Of a stretch of 64,000 bases of DNA, positions 1-14,100 are shown piece after piece. Source of the DNA: Luscinia megarhynchos (taxonomy: Eukaryota; Chordata; Aves; Passeriformes; Turdidae). A model generated the notes under the pieces. The model was given only the letters and a program-made list of their open reading frames with translations. It was not told where the DNA came from and did no database searches. The stretch covers positions 25,563,002-25,627,001 of the forward strand of contig CM067570.1 of assembly GCA_034336665.1 (NCBI GenBank). Direction: 5' to 3'. Position numbers and translations under genes: made by a program. Each line of letters starts with the position of its first letter. The stretch's first letter is position 1.

Positions 1-2005
1 CATGATACATGCATAGAATTGGGAAAAACTTGTTGATTTGCTTACCTTGGACAAACAGTAAAATGGTAATGGAAATGGTAAAAATCAAAGGGAAATCTGT
101 GGTAGTCTGGTTTGTAGTTTTCAAAATGCAGAATACTCAAAAGAAAAATGAGCATAAGGCATGAAGGATTGTTAAAATATGACTTTTTTGTTAAAGTTGT
201 GGTAGGAAATCCACTATTGTAATTCAGTCTTTAAAATCTGTTTTGTAATGTATATTGCAAATACTAATAATGCATGCATTTTCTTATGTGCTTTTTGAAA
301 TATGAAACACAACATGGGAAAGACTTGGTAACAAAGTTCCACTGCTTAGAATAATTGAATTTGCTTTTTAAAAAAAAAATTGTACATTTTCTTTTATTGT
401 TAATTTTCAAGGGAAATCAGGTTTAATTCTTTTCCTTCTTTATCGATATTAGAACTGAATATTTGATACTTTACATTTCAGTGTTGAGACATACACAAGC
501 TCATTTGAATGGTCACTTTCAGTAGTAAATATACAGATTTTGATTTATGTACACTGACTTGCTTTCTTTTGATGTAGGATGCAGTTACTACTGTGAAAAG
601 CTGTTTTATCTTTCTTGATTATCAGTGGCTTGCTGTAAGACATTTCATATTCAGGGTTGAAGTGTGACTCTGCTGTTTTAGGCACTATAAAAGGTATTCT
701 CTTTCCTGTAACGCTGAGGTATAGTTTGCATTGAAATTGAAGTTTCCCTGACTTTGTGTTTGAAATGAAATGTCTGGAGTGTGGACATGGTACCACTACC
801 TGTATTGATGCTTCCAAGTCTTTTCCTCGGGGGCTGGGAAGGAGAGGGGCATTTCTGCTTCTTTCCACCTTTGTTCTGCTCTGAGCATCCTCTGCCTGCA
901 GGCCCCTTCCCAAAGCAGAAAGCTGTAGTGGTTGTTTTGGACCAGCTCTGAAGAGAGGTGTGCTGCCCTAGGGTAGCCAGAGACCTGAATACATTGGGCG
1001 GCACAGGGTGGTACATGGAATCAGTATTGTGGCTATGAAGGTAGTACCCATTCTTAATATTTGTTATTTGGAGTTCTGTATAATATGGTAGCATTACTGT
1101 ATAATTTCCTTGTATTTTGAAGTTCTTTTTTATATCAAATATTTTCTTATCAGTACTTAAAGAAGAACTGAAAAGTGATTTTCTCAGATCAGTGCAGAAT
1201 TTAACAGGCGTTTCACTCTGCCTACGTGCATGGGTTTGGAAGTTATGCAACCTCTTTTTATAGAGTTGTGTTTTCTGGTGATCTAGGTTTGCTCAGTTAG
1301 TATTTAGAAACATCCGTGTATTAGGAGCTGTATATGATAAAAAACTTAGGTGATAGCAAATTAATGTGTACCTCTAAATATAAAAACATTTGTGGTAAGG
1401 TTCAGGTAGAAATGGCTTCCATCATTTTGTGTACTGGCTTTAAAATTACTGGGTGGAAGAGGCTAAGTTGCTGTGACGTAGAGCCATACACAGTGTCGTG
1501 ATGCAAAGAACTTGCATGGAGATGTTGCATTTTTAGTTCTGTCAAAGACGACTGAGAACTGAGTGCCCAGCACAGAAACAATTGCTATTGGATATCTACA
1601 GACTGCAGCTGGGGGGAGAGGGAGGGCATGTTGTCACCTTGGCACTGAGGGAATACCCTTCCTGACATACTGACAAGTCATTATTCCAAATTGCAGAGGC
1701 ACTAGGTCATCACAGTGCAATTGCTCAGGTTTTTTTAGGATGAGCAAAATGCATTTTTTCCTGTTCTCATTGTTGGAGGAGACTGGACTTGTTTTTCAGA
1801 AACATTACACGCAGAAAAATGTACCTGAGGCAAACACCTGGCATGAAGAGAATTTGCCTGAATACTAATAATTTGGCAACATTTAATAAGCAAATTAAAA
1901 CAGTATGTAGTAATGGGAATTCAGCTGCAGTGATTACAGCCAGATCCACCAAGAGTGATGGATTTGCATACCAACCCAGACTTACGACAAATATTGTGAT
2001 TGTAG
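1..2005 (+). other. CREB1: CREB1 5' intron (between non-coding exon 1 and first coding exon)
   Basis: AT-rich sequence with no coding signal; short open frames here have no recognisable protein. The matching upstream donor and the CREB1 CpG-island promoter are outside the window. Ends in acceptor TTGTGATTGTAG at 2005. Confidence 0.8.
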
Positions 2006-2127
2006 GTAACTAAATGACCATGGAATCTGGAGCAGAGAACCAGCAGAGTGGAGATGCAGCCGGTACAGAGGCAGAAACCCAACAGATGACAGTACAGGCA
2101 CAACCACAGATTGCAACGTTAGCCCAG
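2006..2127 (+). CDS. CREB1: CREB1 first coding exon (start codon at 2014)
   Basis: Acceptor AG at 2004-2005 is followed by eight non-coding bases (GTAACTAA) and then ATG at 2014. The exon encodes residues 1-38 and ends on a complete Gln codon before donor GTATAA at 2128. The in-frame TAA directly before the ATG rules out an N-terminal extension. The second Met codon (2020) follows two codons later, as in mammalian CREB1. Encodes the start of the Q1 transactivation region. Confidence 0.96.
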
Positions 2128-5100
2128 GTATAAAAATCATATGGTGTAATAGTTTTACTTATGATTAATATTTTTAAGAGGCATAATGTCTGCTCACGGG
2201 CCTGAGAGAAGATTCTGTTGATACCATTCTGCAATACGTGTGATGTATAGTTCTTTTAATATTTGTCTTCACATTTTTAAAGCTGTAGGAATTTTTTGAC
2301 TTCCCATCACATTAGGCTGTTAGTTCTGAAGAACTGTATATGTGTAAATTGTGTAATGTTAACACATTAAAAAATAAAAATATTTCTAGCATTCTTTACC
2401 ACAGCCATACCATTGGAAGGTATTAATTTCAATACGTGTAATCCACTGTCTTTTTTATATTGACTGCATTGTCTTGCTGTTGTGTTTTCTGTTAAAAACT
2501 TATCTGTAGTAGTCAGTTTGATTCTGAAGAAAGCAAACTGAATATGTAGATAAATAATGCAACAAATACAACATTTTGGGATTAATATTATGAGCATCAT
2601 AATCAAGTGGAACAATCTGGCACTTGACAGCTTGTGTTACCCTGTTGTCTCTGGAGTTTCACAGAATTGTTGGCAAGTTAGAGAGACAGAAGTAGATCAT
2701 TTGTTGTCCCCAAATTATTTTGGAGAGATAAGAAACACAATCCCAGATACATCTCTGACTTTGGAACTGGGTTTCAGTTTTGAATACACTGATGGTTGGC
2801 AGAAGCAACTCCATTGTATAAATGACTACAGAATCTGTTTGGCTCTCTTCTGCAACCATTTAATTTGAAAACTAATCATAGTCTGCAAAGAACAAACAGA
2901 TGTTTTTGATCTCCTAGTTTATGGAATTGAGTGACTTTAAAGTGGCACAAGTGTTAAATCACTTAACATCTTATAAATAATTAGTGTCTTTTTTAAGTCA
3001 TTGCACCTTTTGGTAGTCCAGAGACTGCCAAACAAGTCCTGCCCTCCATAGTCCATACATTTCCATTGAAATGATAGTGTAGGGATTGGAGCTGTTTAAA
3101 TGCACAGGATGAATTTGTTGAGTGAAGCTGTAGTGTGAATTTGCAAGCCACCAGCTGCCCTGCACCAGCTTGCCTCTTTGGGCAGTTTTCTCACTGTCTA
3201 ACTTAGGCACAGGATGTAGGTGGTGTGAATAATACTTCAATATGAACTGAGTGGAAGTAGTTTTATTTCTCTTGCAAAACCAGTTAACTGCTGCTCACTT
3301 GATGTGCTTTATGGTTTAGTCCAGAGAATCAATAATGTTTTACATTTATGTGCTAACATACTAAGCTCCAGGGAGCTGAACTTAAAAGTATGTAGTGGGT
3401 AGAATGCACTTTACTTGGACATAATTACCCCAGTACTTGCATGAGACTTTTTTCCATGTAAGAAAACACTATACAGGCGTGGTTAAAATCCACGTGAACC
3501 ATCATGTTGCAATTCATTGTATTATTTGCACCTTGGTTTTTCCCCAGCCTGTACAGAGTTTGTGGAGGTGATAAAAGAGTCTAAACATAATTCCTTGTGT
3601 TGTTCACATCAGTGTTATGTTACTATGATATTTTTAATAAATGAAGTGGCAGTGTTTGGCATTAGGGAGTGTCCTCAGAGGCCCAGCCAAATCTAAATAA
3701 CTAATTATATCAATTTAATTCTTCCATTATCTCTTGTATTATCTCTTGTAAGGTCACTTTTTGCAAGCTTAATTGCTGCATTTTTAGTGAGTTCAGGGTA
3801 GTTTTAAGAGTCAAAAGGAAACTCGTCCCAGTTCCAGAAGGTATGAGTCAGAGACATGTGCGGAAGTTACATTCTGCTGTGGGCTTAATCCAACCACAGC
3901 GGCCTCCAGTTGATCAGCTTTGCTGTCATTGCCAAGGACTGTTTAGTCAGACACGCATTATTAAGAAAGGTCGCTTGGTAAAGGAATATAATTTGCCAGA
4001 GGAAAGTGCTCTCATGTTAATCTCAGCCCCAGTTTCTCTCAGATGCAAGCTAAGTAGCACCATGTAATGCTGCAGCTGCTTTCCTGAAAAAGGAAGGTAA
4101 AAGCAAATGCAAATTGCTGGATTAGGGAGAGACAGCTGTGGAGGAGAGAGGTCTACGTGTAATTCCCTTTGATTTTGTTGTTAAGCAAGATTTCATTGTA
4201 AGTGGTGGACGTTTATGGAAATTCAGAGAGCAGCTATTGCAGCTTTTTGAGAACCATGTGCTCACAGGGACAGCAGAGGATTTCCTTCTGCATCCAGTAC
4301 ATAGCAGCCCTTTGAGATTAGGTAGGAGAGCATTGCAGCCCTTTCTTGCACTGCAGCTATGTGGATCGAAATTTTTTAAATGCTGTTGAACCCTGGAGGA
4401 TTGTTAGGTTTTCCATACTTGAGTGACTAGAAGAAAGCTGGCAAGTCAGTGATCCATGACTTGGCTGAGGTCTGCCAGAGCAGCTCACGCTTGCCTGCAG
4501 TCCTTCCCTGGGGACACGACGTGTGGGAGGGACACACACGGAGGGCGTGGTGGCCCTGGCACCCTGCAGCCTTTCAGGAGCCCCCAGCCCCAAACACAGG
4601 CATCGTGTCAGCAGACAGCTGGGGGTTCTGGATGTGCACTGGGCATTGGCCCAGCCGTGGCAGCCTTGGTACGTGGCACTTCAGCTGCCCAGAGTAGTTC
4701 TGTGGCCTGCCAGGGTGAGCCTGCCCTGTGAACAGCTTTGTGTGGCTACCACTGTCCCCAAAGCCCGAGCCCTAATGTGCCATGCTGAGCTCGTCAGTGT
4801 ATCCCTGATGGCATAGCTGCCGTGCCTGCAGGTCTGTGCTGGAGAAACACGGTTGTTTAAAACGTGGGCAGTTTTTCCTCATAAAGTAACTCTTGAAACT
4901 GGAGTTTCTGTTGACCTGTTACACAGTAATCACAATGACTGCCTACAAAATACTTATTTCCACTGCAAACTCGTGGGGTTTTTCTGTCTGAGCACATGGT
5001 CAGTTTTCTTCATTTACATGCACTTTGCCTGCTACTCATATGGCTTAATCGGTAGAAAATTAAAGGTATGATTCCATAATAATGTTAAGTTCTTACATCT

Positions 5101-8100
5101 GGCAAGCTCTTTGAATTTTCCTGATTGAGAACAAAAATAGCTCCACTCCCATATGTTTCTGCCTCTGACTCAGCAGTGTCTGTAGGAGTACACCCAAGTC
5201 TGAGCAGTATCCAAGTGAAGTAAGTGAAAGGTAATGATGTGTTTGTGTCAGGTTACCTCAAAGTAGAGGCAGTTGTGTTTTTCTTATTCTTGTCAGTGAT
5301 TTTGTGAATTTTGTTTGAGCCTGCAGAAATTCTGCATTAGATTATTTTGTGAAGTAGGTCAGGTGTTTGGCTCAGGCAGTTCAGGGGGTTTTATATTACA
5401 CTGAAACATTTGAGTCATCTGACTGGGGTCTAGAAGAGATGTAGTTCTGTCACCAAAACAATTACTGAACTAAGGGGATTTTGCAAGAACCTAATTTATG
5501 CTCACTGTCTCTTCTTTGCAGGTATCTATGCCAGCAGCTCATGCAACATCATCTGCACCCACGGTGACCTTAGTTCAGCTGCCCAATGGGCAGACGGTTC
5601 AAGTGCATGGAGTAATTCAGGCTGCCCAGCCATCAGTTATTCAGTCTCCACAGGTCCAGACAGTTCAGGTACTGACTGAAAAAATTCCTAATATGCGAAT
5701 TGTGCCTTTGAAGTAGGCCTGTCATTGCACTGGTTTTAATCTATTTGTGTCCTGGATTCTGTTTTTGCAAATCTGTACAGTATCTGCTGCTGTGACTTTT
5801 TTTTTTTTTTTTTTTTCTGTTCTGGCTTAACCACTTTTCATTTTCAAACATTGCTGAGTTTCATTTCCTTCTAGAATTTGTTTGGTGAGTTTAATAGCTT
5901 TATGGTTTTTCTTACAGTATTACTCTACTTTTTCCTCTCTACTGTATTTTCATACATCTTTATTGACTAAGAGTTCATACTATTTTGAAGCAAACAAAAG
6001 GATGAACTTTTTTAAACAATGTAATTTTTAATAATTCATGAGGCCAATATTCTAGAATGAGAGTCTTTGCTGCATAAGAAATATTCTCATTGGTTTACAA
6101 AAAAGGTTTCTGTATGTTACTGGTTCTTAAAAATAAACCTGTCAGTCCTCACATAGAAATGGTTTTAAAATGTAATGGTTGAGTACTGTGTGCTTTGTAT
6201 AAAGCCTTGGAATTTTTTCTTCAGTAAAGCAAGACAGGTAATGCAATATGGTAAGGTAGCCTGAAGATAGAGGAGGCAAGTAACCTGTAATCTTTAAAAC
6301 CTCTAACTTGCTTTTTATCCACTTGAAGTTCAGTGTTACTGAATGCAGAAATTGTTTGGTGTACAGCAGCTACACAGGACAAAGACTGTACATTATTCAT
6401 TTGCTGTTAGAAAAATGCGCTCAAAATTTTTTAATTTCAAAAAGTAGGTATTGTGACTTTTTGATACAGATATTCAACTGGATATTATTTTTTAAAATAA
6501 GGTATGCATAATTTAAAACTAGGCCATTCTGATAGTAATCTTTATTTTTTTTCCTTCTCAGCTTCAGTGCTGAGTTTGTGGCAGACTCTCTACCATCCTT
6601 AGCCATTGCAGTCAGAAGTTTAGCGTTTTAATCTATCAGAGGTGAGCAGTTTTGAGATAAGTGCACAAGTTTCTGCCCTTGAGGTAGAAGATAAGAGACT
6701 GACAGTGAAGCTATGCTTGGAATTCACCTGGTTCAATGCAGATCCATCGTGTTTTGACATTCAGAGCTCAGTAGTTCACAGTCAGGTTTGGGCATACTCA
6801 GGCCTTCTATCTGATGATTGTGAGATGTGGGTGCCAGCATGATTTTTGAGCCTTAAGAAATCTTCTCTACTGTGCATAAATTGTCAGAATGTGAGCTCTG
6901 TTTCTCACATAAGCACCATTAGCTTTTATGTATTTTGTCATGCACATTTAGAAATTTTAAATAATCTTATTTATTTTAATATTATTTTTATTTTAGCTTT
7001 CCTGCATAAACATTTTGCTTTTTTTTAGCACAGATATTCAGAATTGCAGTGCTACATTATTTTTTAATATCTTCGCGTATGATATTTTCCTGGCAATTTC
7101 CCCCATAAAAGGCAGCTCTCTTTAACATATCTACCTCATTATTTATAAATTGATGTCTTTTCAGTATTTTATTCTTTGTTTCCAAACATTTCTGCTACCT
7201 TAATTTTGTTAACTTATCCTCTCTCTAAATTTTACTAAAAAAAATCTTTGTTTCCTTGCAATGGATGAAAACAGAACATCATGGAAGGCAAAAACCATGT
7301 GGTACTAATGTTCATGTTTTCTTATTAAAGTATTTAAATGATAAAGAACATTTTGATGGGTCGATCACTGACTGTGGTCATTCTTTCCTGGATCTATTAC
7401 TAAGCAGTAACTTTCTGTTCATTGTCTAGATAGAATACTTGCATTGGGATGTTTTTCACAGGATGTCGACTCCTTAAAAAAAGGCATTGGAAGTGTCACG
7501 TTAAATTTGATTGCTGTTCTTATTTACAGATCTCCACTATAGCAGAAAGTGAAGATTCACAGGAATCAGTAGACAGTGTCACAGACTCACAGAAACGAAG
7601 AGAAATCTTGTCCAGACGACCCTCCTACAGGTATGGAGGTTAAAGCAGAAGCATCTTGTTTGATGGATGGGTGCATTCACATGGAGATACAATCCCACTG
7701 TTTGTATTTTTATTCTTTTTAGATTAACCACTTAACTGAAATCTCCTTTCTGTAATGTCATGGAATTGGAATATGGAATATGTCAGTGGAATACAATGTA
7801 AAGAGATAAGCAAACAGTAGCAGGAGGAAGAAACCTCAGCAGTTGCACTCATTTAAGACAGAAGTGAGCTGAGAATATGCTAATTGCCACATTTCAGAAA
7901 ATTGAGGTATCCTTGTGATAGATGCCTTAGAAATAGCTTTAATGGATATTTCATACACAAAATACACTGAAGCTTTGCAAAAAGCGACTTCTGTGTAATC
8001 TGTAGTCTGCAAAACATCAACTCTGCTGGTTTTCATTATTGTTGAAATGCTAGCAGCAATCAAACTTAATTCCTGTCTCCCATGAGACTTAAGGAAGTTG

Positions 8101-11100
8101 TGCTTTTCCATAGCTCAGAGAGAATTTCTGCTTATAGTTTGTGTTTAAAGTTAAGTCAGTGTGTGAGTTGAATATAGTGAAAGGTATCTAGTGTCTCTAT
8201 TTCTTATGGCAGATACCTCTGGCAAAACCAGCTGAGGTTCTCCTTCACATGGTGTCATGTTACTTTATTAACTAAGCCTTTGTACAGCTTGTTGTGTCTG
8301 TACTGAATTCCACTTTCATTCTTAAAATATGCTGGATAGCATTAAGGAGCAACTCTGAGGTTCAGTAGGTTTTAAATGACCTGTGAGTTCTCACTGCTTT
8401 AGAAAATTCAGATGTTCCTTTTTTCTTTGTGAGCATAGCCTTGGAAATAGAAGTTGGGCTGTAGGCCTGAGCGTATCTCAACCATGATACTTTTTTAGCA
8501 CTTGGGAGATTATTGTCTGCCTTCTCCAGCAGCCTTCAAGGCTGTTCTGCTGAAGGTAGTGAAAGCCATTGCTGAAGATCCCTAGGCATAATAGATCCAG
8601 GAAATATTTTTATTTGTGAGCAGCAGTGTTAACTTCAAGGCTGCCAGAGATTCCCTTCAGTCTGCTTCTGCAGCAAGACACTTCATTTTACTATATATGG
8701 AAGAGTGGCTGTATATGGTGAGAAAGCAGAGCTAAGTAAACAAGCAGCAAAACTGAGAAGAGAGTGCTTGTGCATGCTGACTTCTCATTGAGATGGGCTC
8801 CTCTGCATTCACTGGTGCCACAGTACAGCCTCTGTCTTCAAACCAGATCGTGGTGACACAGCAACACTTGGTAGCTGTAAATTTTGTATATGCAGCTCAG
8901 ACTCTGCGCTGGTGCTGGTTAGATCAGAAAGGCTGAACCAGACCACAGCTGTCTTTAGTGACTTCCCAGCTGGCATTATTCAACCTGCTGTAACTGGCCC
9001 CAGAAACAAGATAGGTGCAGATATGTTCACAGAATTGAAAGCTATGCATCTTCCACAAAAACTCCTCTGTGATTCTGCTACTGAAGTACATCTTGTATTC
9101 CATGTCAGTTCATAGTTCCTATATTTGTAAAGCTGCCACCTTACCTTTTACCTTAAATCCATCTTTATGTTGGCAAAGGTAGGTTTTAACCACGATGTCA
9201 TAACGGCATGAGGTTAAAAAGTGATTTTTTTGTCTCCTTGGATTTTGTTCTTCATCATCCCTGCTCTCTCCTTATGTTTTCATCTGTTTCATTCACTAGT
9301 TTCTGGTCTAACACTGAGATTGCAAACTCTTTGGATGGGATTTTTTTATTTGTCTGAGTGGTTCTTTGTTCATTTCTGTGCAATGCTGGGGTTTCTTGCA
9401 TGCACACAAAGTCCAAACAGCAACAGCAAAGCTCTGTTGGTCAAGCTGCCAAGCAGAATGCCTGCTCTCCCCAGATAGCTTCATACAGGTGTTCTGGCTC
9501 CCACAGCCTTAGGAGGCTTGTATAAGAAAGTAGTGTTGTCTTGGAACTTGGGGTCTACAGCTGTGTTTGCTTCATCCCACTGAGCTCCAGTGCCAATCCA
9601 CTGGAAAACATAGGAGGAGAATTTTAAAAATATACCTAAGGGAATTACATTTATCTAAGGGTATTTACTACATTTTGCAGTGACATAATAGAATATGCCA
9701 GCAGTGAAAAGGGCTTGAGAGTCCTCTGAGGAAGGACAGTGTTTGATCTCAGTGATGCAAATTGCAATGACTGCTGTGGTCAGTCTGTAGTCATGTTCAG
9801 TGGAACCTGCAGCAGTGATTTTTTGAAGTTTTGACTCTGGATAGTTAGCTCATGGAGATAATGAAACAATCTGTCTTTCCTTTACCCATGAGCTATCTCA
9901 GGCAAGGCACCTGTGAACATAACCGTGAGACTGTTCTCAAACACTGGGTATTGTCTCCCAGGCAGGTGTTAAATTATGAGCTGCTGGCTCTCTGCAAGCA
10001 TTCCTCCTAACTCCCTTGGTACTTGGCTCTCTGGCTGAGGTGTATATAGTCTTTGAAATGGAGCAGTTCCTCCAATTTAAGTGAGGAGACAGGATCTACC
10101 TTTTTTTTTTTAATGTTTACATAGCTAAAAGCAGGAAAAAAAAATGGATGAGAGAAACATGCTCTGAAGAAAAAGAGAGGGTTATAATAGCTGTATCATG
10201 GGTTTTGACAAGCAAGCTGTTCTGTGCTGGCTCCCTTGCCCATCAGTGCTTGAAATTTTGAGCAATCCTCTCCAATAAGAGTTTGAAGATAGTGTGTGGT
10301 TTTCATTCTCCACTCATGTTTTCCTTGCTGGCTTGCTGCACTTCAGTTTTCCCCAGCATTGTATATCAGATAGACTATTTTTTTCCGCCCAATTTTTATT
10401 AAAATCTCTACAACACACTGTCTTTGCCAGAAAAATTTTGAATGACTTGTCCTCAGACGCCCCAGGAGTGCCAAGGATCGAAGAAGAAAAGTCTGAAGAG
10501 GAAACAGCAGCACCTGCCATCGCCACTGTTACGGTGCCAACTCCCATTTACCAAACCAGCAGTGGGCAGTACAGTATGTAGTCTGAATTTCTCAGTGGTG
10601 CTAGCAAGTGGGGATGAGAAGATGAAGAACTGTTATTTCTGTAACTGTTGTTTGGACTAAGACAAAGCAGGAGGTGAAAAAAAAGATCAATTTAACTGTT
10701 AACCAGGCCTTTTAAACACATTTCTATTGTAAGTGTTTGAAAGGCTCGATTAACATTCTGGGACTGCTTACCACTTGGTGCAGCTAATGCATCCTGAGGT
10801 AAAACAGGAACTAACCATAATGCTATTATAAACTTCTTCACTTCAGGAGCTAGATGGGGGAATTCAGAAGTTTCTTTTCTTTCTTGGCAGATCATTAACA
10901 CTTGTTCACAAAACTGTAAGCTCATCATTAGAAAAAACCATTGCAATCTGCAATTAGTTTTAGAAAGTCCTGAAAAAATAAGAACGTCAACAACCTTAAC
11001 ATATGTCATAAGTATATGTTTCTGTGTTTTCTTTATTGGTTAGATTTTATAGATACAGTGTTTTGACTTGAAGAATGATTGAGGATATGGCAGTAAAGAT

Positions 11101-14100
11101 AAGACACATGCTATCTCACACTAACACATACAGTAGTAGACATATACAACACATACAAAAGGGAGAAAGAGCTACTGGTTTGCATCTGTCTCTTAAAATA
11201 TCTTGAAAATTTTGTATCTCTGTTTACTCCTTAATCTCTTTGCCTTGTACTCTGCTTAATTTTATTGAAACGGATGTGGTTAATTCTGATTCCTGTTATA
11301 ACTTCCTATTAATTGCAGACACTTGAGATTTTGATGTGTCTGTACATAGGAACACAGTGAAATTCTGTGAGTCACAAAAGGGGCAATGTCCCAGTGTACC
11401 TGCATGGCAGGATTGAGGGAAAGAAAGGAAAAAAGCCAGCAAAGTTAAGACTGCCTGAACCAAGCTGTACCTTTATGAATGAGTAAACAGCTAGGAAGCA
11501 TCTGAGGAAGTGGTGGAGAAGGGGGGAAACAATCAGAAGGGGGAAAAAAAAGCCAAATCAAGAAGAAAGTGAAACACAAGATGGATAGCACTAGCAGCAG
11601 AGGAGACTGAAGGCAACAAAGCACAGAAGATGAGAGGAATTTCAGATGAGTAGAAAAAGTAAGGACTGAGAAAAATACCTAAACCAAGAAGAAAATCTTA
11701 ATAAAAAGTATTCCCTGGGGGTGGATTGTAACTCTTCCATGTGATTCTGTTTTATTAGAGAAACTAATTTGTATTTTAGGCTGTGGGTTTTGGCCTTCAC
11801 AAACATTTGAAAACTTACCTTTTGAAGGATGCTTTCTTTGGTGTACATTGAAACCATGTGTTTGATTTGGGGGTGTGTAAGGGCTCAAAGGATTTAGCTT
11901 AGATCAGTATTCTTCCATACCTAGGTTTAGTACTGTAAGTTAATGAGTGAATTAGTGTCTTAAATGCTGGGTTGATTTTTTTTTTTTTTTTTTGTCTGCA
12001 GTTGCCATCACCCAAGGAGGAGCAATACAGTTGTCTAACAATGGCACAGATGGAGTACAAGGTCTGCAGACATTGACAATGACCAATGCAGCTGCAACAC
12101 AGCCTGGCACCACCATTTTACAATATGCACAGACCACAGACGGACAGCAGATACTTGTACCCAGCAATCAAGTTGTTGTACAAGGTGAGAAATTTCACAG
12201 CCAGTCACTCTGTGTAATATTTTCTCTATGCAGATAGAAGTTGCCAGCCTGACTCCAAATGTGTCAGGAAACAGAATTAACAGCCTTGGCACAGGTAAGT
12301 CCGTAAAATTATTGAAATTCTGGACAAAGCTTGTCATATTTTCTTGAAGCCTTTCTCTTTAGATTGGTAAAGTTGTGGCTATTTTATGTTTAATATATTT
12401 ATTTTTGCTTTACAAAATGAGTTATTTTCTGCATTTTGTCCACACAAATTTTTTATATGTTCTGCAAAAACTAATACCACTTTAGAGTTCTGAGTTCTCC
12501 CATATGTGCAACAATAGGAAATTTAAAGCAAGCATTAAAGATAGGAGAGGAGGATGTTTGATTCTTTCTAAAGGGATACTTTAATTTATTAGCAATTTTT
12601 CCCCTTTTTCAACTTCAAGTCATAATTTCTTCCTACTGTAACTTTTGTAACTAGCCACTGAGTGACTCACTCAATCAGTGAATCTCGGAATCGTAGAATA
12701 ATTTAGGAGAGTGCCTTATGTGATCATTTAGTCTAACCCTCAACTTGGCAGTGTTACTTTCACTTAGAATAAATTGTGGGGAGCTATTGTATCAAAATAC
12801 ATATTTTGGTTTATTAAAAATTGAGGAGTATTACAAAATTTTTATTGAAAAGAACAGAAGTGTGCCCCTGCTTCTATGACTGTAAAGTAGCTGACTTGAA
12901 AGGTATCCAATGAAGAGTTTACCAGGCATCAGTAAAAACGCATAGGAGAGTACTGTTGTTGCATTGATCTTTGGGTTTTTGTGTTCTTAAGGACATATGA
13001 TTGCTGTAAGTGGTATTGTGGTTTCTTATGAGTTCAGGCAAAATTAACAGACTCATAAAATTACAATAAATACAATAAGAGAAAGCCAAGACCTTGCTTA
13101 TACTAGAGAAGCAATAGAGTGCACTGTCCATCTCTTGTGGGAGTAAATGCTACATTTTTACACCTTTTTTTCTATGCTAGATATGTGCACGTGCAGTTCA
13201 TCCTTTTCCAGAAAGGCATTTGGAGCATATCTAGAAATAATGGCCCCATCGTTCTCTAGAAGTGCTAGAACTGCTCGAAAACCAGAGAAGTACAGAGAAA
13301 TACAACAAGGGAGAAAGAAGCACAGCTATACAGCATGGCCAATATAGTTACCAAGCACAAGTGAAGACTTCTTCAGTAGGAATTCCCAAAACCTCACATA
13401 CATTACTAAGCTAAGCCTGAGGTAGCAGTGATGGCCCAGGTGAGGCTGTCCCTCCTGAGCTGTGGCTCAGGGTGCAGGGTCAGAGCGATGCCTGGGGCAG
13501 AGAGGTGGCTGTGTTAGAGATGAGTCGGTGCTCTCCACAGCACGCGTGACAGCGCAGCCACCAGACTGATGTCATGTCCCGTTCCCTGCAGCTGCCTCAG
13601 GAGACGTGCAGACCTACCAGATCCGCACCGCCCCGACCAGCACCATTGCACCAGGAGTAGTGATGGCCTCCTCGCCAGCACTTCCCACCCAGCCGGCAGA
13701 GGAGGCTGCGCGGAAGAGAGAAGTGCGCCTCATGAAGAACAGGCACGTACATTCACATCACTCTGCTCTCCCGCTCAGCTGCACAGGCCTAGATGCCAAG
13801 CACTAGGAGTCCTGATCTTTCCTAGTCGTGTTATGAAATGCTGAATGAAGAATTTGCCTTTATTTAAAGATGTAAAGCAAAAATGCACATCTACTAATGC
13901 TGTGTGTTGTGACTGTGAAACCTTGAGTAAAGTGTCAGACTTGTTCTGTGAGCTGTGTGAATTTGGTTGTTGCAGTAAGGAGAAAAATAACTGGTGACAC
14001 ACTTGTATGACTGCGGATAAGTTCTTACAAACACCAAGATGAGTTGCTTTTTTTGAGCTAGTACATTCATGTGGTTTTACTTTCCCTGACTCTTTCCCTT

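Noticed and set aside
4449..4816. GC-richer overlapping open frames in CREB1 intron 2
   Set aside because: Open in several phases at once, with no recognisable product; probably unconstrained GC-rich sequence.
7460..7500. Possible decayed CREB1 alpha exon (TTTTCACAG then TGTCGACTCCTTAAAAAAAG)
   Set aside because: Faint resemblance to the C-K-D-L-K-R part of the insert, but the upstream Ser codons and the 3' end with a donor are missing.
10692..11009. 105-codon minus-strand frame in CREB1 intron 5
   Set aside because: Looks mildly protein-like but matches no family I know and has no supporting splice or promoter signal.
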